Assembly (NCBI GenBank): GCA_025174535.1
Contig: JALBUN010000050.1
Location: 1-64,000, forward strand
Direction of reading: 5' to 3'
DNA from: Cantharellus purpuraceus
Lineage: Eukaryota > Basidiomycota > Agaricomycetes > Cantharellales > Hydnaceae
DNA: 64,000 nt
Under the pieces are notes generated by a model. That model had not been told where the DNA came from. It saw nothing but the letters and a program-made list of their open reading frames with translations, and searched no databases. Position 1 is the first letter of the stretch, and every line of letters starts with the position of its first letter. The translations under genes were made by a program, and so were the position numbers. Below, piece after piece: positions 12,313 through 23,188 of this stretch.

Positions 12313-12837
12313 TGTTATGACTATATTCATTAACACCCAGATCCCTGTCTGATCCACTCAGATCCCCGTGTGTATGAAATCTATACTCCATTTGGAAACT
12401 GTCACATCTCCATTTACCTGTCCGATTGTAACTGCCAATTCCACCCATCCATCTCCAGTTCCGATTGATGCATCAGCAGCACCATAGGAACCTGGACATC
12501 CATCCCCGTCAGACTCGGACATACTCATGTAAGGCCATTGGCCTTGGAGACCCATCCCTGGAGTAATTATTATTAGATTTCAAATATGTATTTAAGTTGC
12601 TCGACTGGGGACTTCATTCCCAGTTCAATATTGAATCACACCTAGTTCCTAAGTCTGATCCTAACTCTCTAAGTCGTACTCCATCTCCAAAATCTCAGAC
12701 ACCGGTATTAGTGAGGGTGCAGCACATAAGCTGAAGCCAAGTCCATTCTGACCCCCATGACGTACCCAACTCCTTCTCTGACTCCAACCAAACCTCCAAC
12801 CCAATCTCTGACCACCAATTGGACCTAGTGCGTAACA
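12313..12837 (+). repeat. GYP1a 5' LTR
   Basis: Runs TGTTATGACTATATTC ... GTGCGTAACA. It contains TATTTAAG, an ACTGGGG/CCCAGT hairpin downstream of it, and the presumed RNA start CAGTTCAATATT (12621). Confidence 0.85.
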
Positions 12838-12839
12838 GT

Positions 12840-12851
12840 ATATTTGAACTG
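12840..12851 (+). promoter_or_regulatory. GYP1a self-primer binding site
   Basis: ATATTTGAACTG lies 2 nt after the 5' LTR. It is the exact reverse complement (12/12) of CAGTTCAAATAT at 27155-27166 in the 3' LTR, about 33 nt after the TATA-like box, where the transcript should begin. Tf1 of fission yeast primes in this way; it is inferred here. Confidence 0.65.
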
Positions 12852-12879
12852 CCATACTCACTCCTACCAATGCCATGAT

Positions 12880-14016
12880 CCACCGCCAACTCCAAACACG
12901 CATGAACTGTTGAGGTGCCCGCTCCCAGCATCGACACCATCCCTGAGGTCGTTGAAGAACTGATGGACCACATAGAGGCTGTTAATGAAGAAGACGACAC
13001 TCTGCCCTCTCCAAATCTGGTGCAAGCCATCTCCCTACTCGCCAGCAGCATCTGTACCCCACAAGCCCCTAAGTCCTGGACCAAGGTCCAAGAACCTGAC
13101 CTATTCGATGGCTCCGATCCACGAAAGCTCCAGCCATTCTTGGTGCAATGCTGGTTGAACTTCCATGACCGCCCCGATGCGTTCACATCCGATCGGGTGA
13201 AGGTTACCTTCGCTATGTCCTATCTCAAGGGCACCGCACTGGACTACTTTGAGTGAGCGCTCATGGACGACTCTGATGAGCTGATATGGCCAGATGACTA
13301 CTCCAACTTCATCTCCGAACTTCGGACCAATTTCGGTCCTTACAACCCTGAGGCCAATGCCGAGAATGAACTCGATCAACTTTGGATGAAGGAAAATCAC
13401 AAAATCACAAAATACATTGTGAGCTTCCAGCAGCTAGCCCTGAAAGTCCAATGGGGTGATGCCACACTCCGACACCAATTTTATGTTGGTCTCCCATCCC
13501 ACATCAAGGATGAGATATCACGCGTCGGTAAGCCAGATACTTTGGTTAACCTTTGCAAGCTCGCCCAATCCATCGATGCCCATTATTGGGAATGTCAATC
13601 TGAGGTCTCCCATGAAAATTTGGCTAACAACAAATCAGACAAATCATTGGACAAGACCCCAAAGTCCAACAAGGGGTCCGATAAGAAGACTACTACCAAC
13701 TCTGCCCAGAAGTCAAACATGGGTAATGCTGCCACCTCTGGTTCCGGTCAGAACAACTCTGGCACTGGCAATAACTCTGGAGCTCGCAAGAGTACTCCAG
13801 ACCTCTCCACCAAGCTGGGGAAGGATGGAAAACTTACCCAGCAGGAATGCCAGCGTGCATGGACAACAACCTCTGTCTGTTCTGTGGAAAACCTGGCCAC
13901 CAAGCCAAGGATTGCAACAAGGCAACCTCATCAGCAGCAAAGGCAAAGGGCCATGCTGCCAATGCCATGGCAGACCCAAAAAAATAGTAAGCAGTCCTAT
14001 AGCCTCTGTACAGGCT
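12880..14016 (+). pseudogene. GYP1a gag (capsid and CCHC finger)
   Basis: Gag frame with stops (TGA near 13254) and a late frame change. It contains a retrotransposon-gag capsid segment (YLKGTALDYFE; LRTNFGPYNPEANAENELDQL; YIVSFQQLALKVQWGD; FYVGLPSHIKDEI). A Ser/Asn/Thr-rich linker and a CCHC knuckle (LFCGKPGHQAKDCNK in the intact frame of GYP1c) follow near 13880-13920. Gag would form the particle and bind RNA. Confidence 0.75.
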
Positions 14017-14119
14017 GAGGGCTGCATTGGTACTCCCCATATGACAAACAAGGTCCACCTGAATGCATCCACTCTTTCCCACTCCAACTCCCTTACCCTC
14101 CTCATCTACTCCAACTCCA

Positions 14120-14480
14120 TTCCCGATACCACTATCCAAGTATTAATTGACTCCGGTTCTACTCACTGTTTCCTCGATTCCTCTTTTTCTGATTTACATA
14201 AACTCCATACATACACCATAACTCCGATATCACTCCGATTATTTGATGGCACTACTAATGCTGTTATTTCATGAGCTATAGATCTGTCTATCTGTTTTTC
14301 TGTCAGAGAAATCCAGAACCTTACATTTTATGTTACTCTGCTTGACTCCAGCTGTTCTGTGGTTCTCGGACATAACTGGCTCACCCGCTACAACCCATTG
14401 ATTGACTGGGCATTGGGCCATATCACATTCTGTTCCCCAGTACAGGCTGTGTTGTCCCTGACGTCACCAGCAACTTTAGG
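14120..14480 (+). pseudogene. GYP1a aspartic protease region
   Basis: [17 protein letters not shown] carries the catalytic DSG triad intact (about 14140-14190), followed by the flap-side motif [17 protein letters not shown] (14360-14410). TGA stops lie between. It is cut after 14482 by a solo LTR and resumes at 14951. Confidence 0.7.
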
Positions 14481-14482
14481 TG

Positions 14483-14950
14483 TGTTACGCACTAGGTCCG
14501 AATTGGGGTCGGAACGGACTTGGCTTCAGTTTATGTGCTGTGCCCTCACTAATACCGGTGTCTGAGATTTCGGAGACAGAGTACAACTTAGAGAGTTAGG
14601 ATCAGACTTAGGAACTAGGTGTGATTCAATATTCAAACTGGGGAATGAAGTCCCCAGTCGGACAACTTAAATACATATTTTGAAATCTAATAATAATTAC
14701 TCCGGTGATGGGTCTCCGAGGCTGACAGCCTTACATGAGTATGTCCGAGTCCGATGGGGATGGATGTCCGGGTTCCTATGCTGATGCTGATGCATCAATT
14801 GGAACCAGAGATGGATGGGCGGAATCGGCAGTGACAATCGGACAGGTAGATGGAGACGTGGCGGTTTCCAAATGGAGTATAGATTTCATATGCGCAGGGA
14901 TCTGAGTGGATTGGACGGGGATCTGGGTGTTAATGAATATAGTCATAACA
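14483..14950 (-). mobile_element. Solo GYP1 LTR (-) inside GYP1a
   Basis: TGTTACGCACTAGG ... AGTCATAACA, 468 bp, with a perfect TSD AGGTG (14478-14482 and 14951-14955). Confidence 0.9.
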
Positions 14951-17261
14951 AGGTGCGAAACTATCTTCCACCTCTGCTGACTCCGCTCCAATAGATACTC
15001 TGTCTACCCCTCCATTTGTATTGATGGTGGATGCTATGCTCTTCGCCAGACTAAGCAAACTGGATGGCTCTCACCCCTCCGCTTGGCCCTATTTACTCAC
15101 TATCTCAAAAAGAGCTACTGGCCCTCTGAACATTCATAGACGAGAACTTGGCTACGGGCTTCATCCGCCCATCCCTATCTCCCCATGGAGCTCTGGTCCT
15201 ATTTGTCTGCAAAAAGGACAGATCACTCTGTCTATGCGTCAACTTCCATGGAGTTAACAAGATTACAAAGAAAGACCGATACCCAATACCCCACACCGTG
15301 GACCTACTCGAGAGTCCTCGAAAAGCTAAGATCTATTCCAAAATAGATCTCTGACATGCCTACCATCTAGTCCGCATCCAAGAAGGCAACGAGTGGAAAA
15401 CAACCTTCCACACTTGATATGGATCTTTTGAATGGTGTGTCATGCCCTTTGGACTAACCAATGCTCCAGCCGCATTCCAGAGGTTCATGAATGATACCTT
15501 TGCCAACCTTCTCAATGTGACTGTCCTCATTTACTTAGACAACATTTTGGTATATTTGGACAATGAAGAAGAACATCGGACACATGTCTGAGGAGTACTC
15601 TGATGTCTCCAAAAACATGGCCTTTTCACCCATGCTGACAAATGTGAATTCCACTCCAACTTGGTCAAGTATCTAGGCTATATCCTCTCCCCAGCAGGAC
15701 TGACAATGTCCAATGACAAAATCAAAGCCATACAGGAATGGCTGGAACCGTGGAAAGTCAAAGATGTACAGTCCTTCCTGGGGTTTGCCAACTTCTACTG
15801 CCACTTCATTTACGGCTACTCAGATATCACCATTCCGCTCACCTGACTTACTAGGAAGGGTACCCAATGGAATTTCACTGACGAATGCAGACAGAGCTTT
15901 GAGACCTTGAAAAGGCCTTTACTTCTGCTCCGATTCTGACTCATTGGGTTCCAGATGTTCCTATCCTATTAGAAACCGATGCCTCTGACTATGCACTTGC
16001 TGCGATCCTGTCCATCACCTCTCTGGATGATGGACAAGTCCATCCAATTGCTTTTCACTCATGTACATTTATGCCCCCTGAACTGAACTATGATGTCCAT
16101 GACAAAGAGCTCCTTGCCATATATGAAGCCTTCTGGATATGGAGACACTACCTCGAAGGCCCCTCCGAGCCGGTGGACATCATAACAGACCACAGGAACT
16201 TGGAATACTTCTCCACAATGAAACTACTCACCCGGAGACAAGTCCAATGGTCAAAATACCTGTCTCAGTTCAACCTCGTTATCCATTTCCGTCCTGATCG
16301 ACTTGGAGCAAAGCCCGATGCATTGACTAGATGCTGGGACGTCTACCCTAAAGAGGGGAATAGCGACTATGCCACTGTAAACCCACACAACTTTCGTCCT
16401 GTGTTCACTAATGAGCAGCTGGCATCGTCCCTACAAGCATCCACCCTTATGATTCCCACCCTCTGAGCTGTCACCATTATGGACATTGACCAACTCCGCT
16501 CCAACATCCGCTCATCACTCCGATCCGATCCTATTGCAGTTAAACACTTGGACAACCCTTCTGATCTGAAGTGGTCACTTGACCCCAAGGACACCTCCGA
16601 CACAACAACCGGATATATGTCCCCAATGCCAACAGTCTCCAACTCCGAATTTTGCAGTATTATCATGATCACCCAATCTCTGGCCATTTTGGGGAAAATT
16701 GCACACAAGGATTAATCCGACGAGACTACAAATGTGAGAATACATTCAACACTACTGTAACTCCTGTACCACATGTATGCGCTCAAAATCGCAAAGGCAC
16801 AAACCCTATGGAATGCTTAAGCAACTTCCAGTCCCGGAGCAACCATGGAACTCCATCTCCATGGATTTCATAGAGAAACTCCCCCCATCACTCGGATTTG
16901 ACACCATACTTGTGATTGTCGACAGTTTCACTAAACAGTCACTATTCATTCCGACGCATGACACCATCACCTCCACCTCACTAGCTAAATTGTTTGTTCT
17001 CCATGTATTCTCTAAACACGGAGTCCCATCACATGTCACATCTGATCGGGGCTCAGAGTTTGTGTCCTCCTTCTTCTGCACATTAGGAAAGGCTCTTGAC
17101 ATGAAACTTCACTTCACCTCTGGATACCATCCCGAAGGAGATGGACAAACAGAATGAATGAATCAGTCCCTGGAACAATATCTCCGAGTCTATTGTAACT
17201 ATCAACAAGACAACTGGGCTGACCTACTTCTGATTGCAGAGTTTGCCTGCAACAACACTCC
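14951..17261 (+). pseudogene. GYP1a pol: RT, RNase H, integrase (5' part)
   Basis: RT fingers at about 15140-15360 (LCVNFHGVNKITKKDRYPIP), then a TGA (15352-15354) shared by all GYP1 copies. The catalytic motif is YLDN (15532-15543) instead of YLDD. Thumb and RNase H at 15661-16466 (LGYILSPAGLTMS, SFLGFANFYCHF, LNYDVHDKELLAIYEAF, ITDHRNLEYF). Integrase with CTTCMRSKSQRHK (frameshifted), MDFIEKLPPSLG, VTSDRGSEF and GYHPEGDGQTE. It is broken at 17261 by LTR-B and resumes at 24590. Confidence 0.8.
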
Positions 17262-18016
17262 TGTTTTGGGGCCCGCAAAATTATGGTGTTAGGGCAAACT
17301 CTAAATCACCACAATTCCATGAATGAACAGCTGAGAAGAATATCAAACCCTGCTGCAGCACAACTCCAGAAACAATTTAACATTTGTACTTTGGTTACAA
17401 TCCTTTGTATTGGTCAATGCAGACTATATGCAGAAAAGTAATACGTTTCTTAGCAGCAATAAGACTTCCAGAGTCTAGAGTTCACAGACGCTTAGGGGTC
17501 CAGATATTCCAAAATGAGGGGAATGCACTTAGAGGCTAAAGGAAGTAGGTGGATGAATCCAACTGTCCAACCAGTGGCACTCAGAAGCGGGTAACAGCAA
17601 TGTGTGAAGTAGTCTAGCATCTCACCCTGTAGATTTGTAGTCACATGAGGCAGATATTACACTCACACCCAAAGCAGGAATATCACTACTTCAAGTGCAA
17701 TCAAGTACAGTTACACAACTGTAAAAGATCCTTGAACTGGTAATCAACAGTTACTGAGATATAGAGGATGACACTGTATGTCACTCTAGTCACACTGGTG
17801 TGCAGAAGATGGGTAGGATATGTTACTATTTCAGAGGCAGAATGACCTCCTTATATATTGTATTTACAGGAGCTGACTAATGCTTCTGGAATATTCTACC
17901 TATTAATAGATGGAAACCACTGGAAGGTTGTGGAAGGTGGAAGAAAGGGGTAGAATATTCCAAGCCAATCACAGGTTCTGATCACAGCACTAACACTGAT
18001 CAGGAGCTGAATAATG
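17262..18016 (+). mobile_element. LTR-B copy 1 (+), 3' truncated
   Basis: Starts TGTTTTGGGGCCCGCAAA within the GYP1a integrase and aligns to LTR-B until 18016. The COP1 5' LTR begins at 18017. The remaining ~0.6 kb of LTR-B is absent. Confidence 0.75.
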
Positions 18017-18216
18017 TGTTGCAGTGACGCGATGATGACAAATCATTTGGTCCTATTTGGTAACAGACTGTACACGTAGACAAAGGGACTCGTGGGAGAG
18101 ACTTAACTTCTACTCCCACGAATCCCAGGTACAATTTCATAGTTGTAGCTGTTCATTGTCGGGAGTGACTTAACTTCTACTCCCATGAATCCCAGAATCT
18201 CAGTTTATTATTTTCA
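18017..18216 (+). repeat. COP1 5' LTR (200 bp)
   Basis: TGTTGCAGTGACGCG ... TTATTATTTTCA. It contains two imperfect copies of a GACTTAACTTCTACTCCCA repeat (about 18100 and 18165). A solo LTR of this family with a TSD is found at 63298-63467, which confirms both ends. Confidence 0.85.
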
Positions 18217-18229
18217 GGTTATGGGCCCC
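18217..18229 (+). promoter_or_regulatory. COP1 primer binding site (half initiator tRNA-Met)
   Basis: GGTTATGGGCCCC directly follows the LTR. It is complementary to the anticodon-loop end of initiator tRNA-Met (GGGCCCAUAACC), the site used by Drosophila copia with an internally cleaved half tRNA. Confidence 0.75.
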
Positions 18230-18261
18230 ACCTTCTGACCGGAATAAAAGAACACATCATC

Positions 18262-21200
18262 ATGACAGACACTGAAGCTGAAAGCACCAAAACCTTCAGA
18301 CTCACCAGCACGAACTATAATGTCTGGGCAGTCAGTATACAGAGCAAGCTCATGACGGCAAATGCTTGGCGGATCACTACTGGTGAATCTGAAAAACCCA
18401 AAGACGCTGCTGAGATAGCGAAATGGATACTCAAGAGGGAAGAGGCGGCAGGCATCATACTCGGATCACTCACTCACATGCAATATGTACACATCGAAGG
18501 CTTCATGGACGACCCCACAGCCATGTGGATGTGTCTCAAAAGCACACATCAATCTCAAATAGCAAACAGCAGGTACCATGTGATGCAGAAGTTACTCAAT
18601 ACTCACAAGGACGACGCCGAGTCACTCACGGAATATTTTGCCCACATAAATGCCATGACAAATGATCTCATCACATTAACACCTAGTGCTCTCGCTGCAC
18701 CTGAGATCATGGGCGAAATCAGCATCCATGCAGTGATATCAGGACTGGATCAGGCTGAGTATGGAGCATTTACTTCATCTCTTCTCCTACTAGGGAGCCT
18801 AGACCGCCATGCTGTTGCAACTGCCTTCCAAAATGAGGATATGAAACACGAGACTTCACTCATCTTGTCTACTGCACTTGCGGCCTCCCACGCTAGGAAG
18901 ACAAACCCCTCTGCAAATACAGTGTGCACGACATGCAAGAGGAAGGGTCACCTTGCCGACAAATGCTGGATAGGCCACCCTGAACTGCGACCAGCTCACA
19001 TAGAACAGCGCAGGAAGGGCACCATGAGTGGAAAATCAAGATCAGCAAATAGCACCCAAGAAGCAAAGCAGGGGGACGAATCCCCCGAACTTGCCACCAA
19101 TGCAAGTCTACCTACTGCCCACTCATGCTCCTCACCTGATAGCCTATGGAATGCAGACACTGGAGCCACAAGCCATATGACTCCGAGGAGAGAATGGCTG
19201 CATGATTACAAACAATATCGCACACCGATCTGCTTAGCAAATGACGAGACCGTATACTCAGTTGGAAGGGGTGACGTAGTTTTTCGGCCAATCATAGATG
19301 GAGTCCAAGTCAAGGAAATAAGATTCTCTAAAGTTCTACATGTACCCGCATTGAGAAATAACCTACTAGCAGTCATTCGCCTCTCTACCCACCATGCATT
19401 CATAACCAATATCACCAAAGAATACATCTCCTTTTCACTTGATGGGGAGCTACGCATGCGAGCACCGATACGGAATGGGGCAGGCTACCTAGATGGAACA
19501 ACAGTTCCATATTTGGAACGGGTACTCATCATCGCACAAGCTAATATTGACTGTCCACTACTGCACAAACGCTTAGCTCATATCAGGGTGGCTCGGTTGG
19601 AACGCCTCATTAAGGATCAAATGGCAGATGGGATTAATGTCAAGTCAGAGACACCTGTACCCACAATGTGCCAACCCTGCATTGCAGCGAAGCAACACCG
19701 GAACACATTCCCCAAAATGACACTCCACCGAGCGCAAAAGCCACTGGAATTGGTGGTATCTGACTTGCATGGACTGCTGCCCATTAGCACACCTCAGGTC
19801 ATCGGTACTGGATTACATTCACGGATGACTGCACATGTTACAGAATGATATATCTACTACAGACCAAAGATGAGGCCTTTGATGCTTTTGTGGCATACAA
19901 AGCCATTGCTGAGAACCAAGTCAACAAGAAACTTAAGAGGTTCTGTGATGACAAAGGTGGTGAATTTATTGGGCAGAAATGGAACGTATTCTTTACACAA
20001 CATGGCATTATACATGAGCAAACAACTAAGGGAACACCGCAACAAAACGGGATAGCTGAGCAAACAAACCGTACCCTTACAGAGGGAATAATTGCAATGC
20101 TGCAGCAAGCCAAGCTGCCATCATCAATGTGGGGTGACGCATTACACTTACTCGTCTGCATAATGAATGCAACACCAACTTCAGCAATCCCAAATATGAC
20201 ACCATACGAAGCCTGGCATCAAAACAAGCCTGATCTCAGCATGCTATGCACATTTGGCTGCCATGTGTACGTGCACATCCAAAAACAGGACAGGTCCAGA
20301 TTACAACCACGCTCACTCAAAGGAATATACCTTGGGTTTGAGGAAGGATACAAAGGTTGGCATTGTATGGATACCACCACTAAGTGAATCATTATCTCAA
20401 GGGATGTCATATTCAACAAAACAGAGTTCCCTGGACTTAAATTTGCCCCCGAAATGAATCCACCGTTACAAGCTATAAACACATGGTCGTCTCAACCACC
20501 GCCACCAACCGATCCATCCAATTCCCAGGCATCAGGAGCCCCACCAGAGAGGCAGCCTGACCACTTGCCTGATCCAGAACGTGACCACATGCCACCTCCC
20601 ACACATGTTGAGAGTCCATCACCTTCCCCTGCAATGGGACTGCTACAGGAACCACCGCGCTTCCGCAGATCAACCCAAATAACACGCACCGATCCCTCAA
20701 CGGACTATCGTCTACTGCATGACCCAGGTGTGCGTCCATCAACGCGCTGAGGACGCAATGATCCTATCCCTGAAAAAGACATTCCAGATGGTGTTACGAT
20801 ACCTGAAGGTTTTGAGATAGCCTATAAAGCAACAATCAAGGATGAACAGGTACCACATACCTACAGCAAAGCGATGAAGCACCCAGATGCCAAGAGGTGG
20901 CAAGAAGTGACCAAAGCTGAGATACAAGCACAGTTAGACAATGGCACCTGGGAACTAGTGGAATTACCAACTGATCAGAAGACTATTGGATGCAGGTGGG
21001 TATTCCGAATAAAACTTAACTCTGACGGATCCATCGAGTGATACAAGGCGAGACTGGTGGCCAAGGGATACAGTCAGTGGCCAGGAATAGACTTTGATGA
21101 AGTATTTGCGCCTACAGCTCAATGGACAACACTCTGAGCCATCCTAGCACAGGCCACAATGTCAGGCGCGTACATATAATCAGTAGACATATCAAATGCA

Positions 21201-23188
21201 TACCTGAATGGAGTCCTTGATAAGAACACCCATATGTATATGGAGCAGCCTGAAGGATATCACTACAGTGGGCCAAATCAAGTCTGCAAACTTCAAAAGG
21301 GGTTATACAGCTTGCGACAGAGTGGGAGACTCTGGTATGACAGGCTTGGGAAATGTCTAGAAAGTATAGGGTTCAAGCGTCTCCGATCCGACTCAAGTGT
21401 ATACATATGGTCAGATGAGGCTAACAAGATCATCATACCTGTCTTCATCGATGATCTGACACTGATATCAAATTCAAAGCAAGAGCTCAACCGCATCAAG
21501 CAAAGCATTGCAGACATATTCAAACTAAAGGATTTAGGCCCCATCACGGGTCTCCTTGGAGTCGAAATTGAGTATGACAGAGAGAACTGAACATTGAAGC
21601 TATTGCAACAGCAATATATCGAGGAGATACTGAATTGATTCGATATGTCAGACTGTCGACCTGTTACCACACCATGCTCCCTGGTCTGCAACTCAGCACT
21701 GCCATGGGGCTGAATAGTCAAGAGGAGAAGGTGAAAATGGAGAAAGTACCTTATTTGAACACAGTTGGAGCACTGAACTGTCAAGAATTTATTCAAGTAA
21801 TATTACAATCTATTGGAGCAAGAAGGGGGAGTTTTATGATAAGGAAAAGTTGTGAAAAGTTTGGGAATTTTTTGATTAAGGGATGAGGAGGAGGTGTTTT
21901 TCAATTTTATTTTGTGAGCCATCCTTTCGTTCTACGGGGGTGGCTACTACTCAAAAAGGGAGGTATTATGATGGTTTTCATTCGTCATAAACCTCAAGTC
22001 AAACGGGTAAAAATTCCTTTCTCTATAAAAAGTTTTTCCCCATGACATCACATATTATCAGTATCCACATCATTTCTTTTATCATATGTTTCAATCTTAC
22101 TAAAAGGCTTTTTTATCATGTGATTGTCAAATTGTATATTAACTACAACTGTGTACGAGTATCAAGAAGGAGATTCACTACTTTTAATCCCTTCCAAGCT
22201 GCAAACAAACAGCTTGTGTCAACTTTCTGTCGTTCCTGGAATAACTCCTAAACGACCCATTCGATTTGAAATATTTTGCATATCACATTAGGATATTGCA
22301 TCAACTATTTCTATCTCAAATTACGAACGATTTGGACCATTACATCCATTTCTATTAAGCAAACACTTTTTCGAAGTGTTGCTATTCCCATTTCTGCTCA
22401 AATATTTTGCAGAAGTCCCAGTTCTTAACCAAATATTCTGATATTTGGTAACATTACTCTACTAAACAACACCTTTCCATCGACCCTGCATATATCTGCA
22501 TCCTTGCAGTAATTGCTCCCCTATTCAAAAATCTACTTCGCCACCATTCCTCACCTTCATCTTACACTCACCCACAACACCCCTCCATATCTTTTCTTAA
22601 CATAAACTACCTCGCCATCGCTATGTGTCCAGATATATCATATGCAGTTGGCTGTTTAGCAAGGTACAGCTCAAATCCAGGTGAAGCGCACTGGCAGGCC
22701 GTAAAGCATCTATTTTGTTACCTGAGGGGAACAGTCGGATTAAAGCTCACATACGCACCAGATATCCCACACCAGGCGTTGGAAGTGTGGGGAGATGCAG
22801 ATCACGGCGGTGATCCAGACAGTGGGCAATTCACATTGGGATATGTTCTGAAATTCGGCGGTGGGGCTATTGGATGGGGAAGCAAATTGCAGACCATCGT
22901 AGCTTTATCGACTACTGAAGCCAAGTACGTAGCAGCGGTGGCGGCAGGAACAGAAACCATTTGGTTGCAACAACTATTCATGGAAGTAGGCCTTAGTGAA
23001 AGCGGACCAACCGATCTGAATATGGACAATCAATCAGCATTATCAGTAGCGTGTAATCCAGAGCATCACAGATGAATGAAACATCTAGACTTATGGTATT
23101 TCTGGTTGTGGGACAAAGTTGCTAGCAGGGAACTGAAGGTCAAATACTTACCAACGAAGGATATGATCGCAGATGTGCTGACCAAGGC
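18262..23188 (+). pseudogene. COP1 gag-pol polyprotein (broken)
   Basis: The long first frame is 18262-19848: UBN2-like gag (FRLTSTNYNVWAVSIQSKL), CCHC knuckle CTTCKRKGHLADKC (about 18923-18964), protease WNADTGATSHM (about 19147), GAG-pre-integrase (HKRLAHIRVARLE) and CQPCIAAKQHR. A frameshift near 19845 leads to the integrase core (DDKGGEFIGQKW, GTPQQNGIAEQTNRT). A TGA at 20385 and a proline-rich stretch follow. RT lies at 20900-21590 (GTWELVELP, MEQPEGY, VFIDDLTLIS; VDD replaced by IDD). RNase H is 22623-23188 (CPDISYAVG, ALSTTEAKYVAAV, DNQSAL). Several TGA/TAA stops. It is a separate copia lineage from COP2 and COP3. Confidence 0.85.
21779..22602 (+). mobile_element. LTR-X solo LTR, 824 bp, inside COP1
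   Basis: TGTCAAGAATTT ... TTTTCTTAACA, flanked by TGAAC (21774-21778) and TAAAC (22603-22607). Removing it and one duplication restores the COP1 frame GALNYLA..MCPDISYAVG. A TATAAAAAG lies near 22023. Blocks such as GGAATAACTC and TCTATTAAGCA are shared with the LTR-X at 41892-42600, which fixes the orientation. Confidence 0.85.

Larger units (their letters stand above)
18017..23188 (+). mobile_element. COP1: Ty1/copia retrotransposon (+), 3' LTR missing
   Basis: 5' LTR 18017-18216, primer site 18217, gag-pol 18262-23188. The 3' end is cut inside the last codons of RNase H (IADVLTKA) by LTR-B copy 2 at 23189, so the 3' LTR is gone. An LTR-X solo LTR interrupts RT/RNase H at 21779-22602. Confidence 0.85.

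Noticed and set aside
22042..22251. A 69-codon ORF within the LTR-X
   Set aside because: Low-complexity, hydrophobic and AT-rich, inside a solo LTR that is not related to any coding family here.
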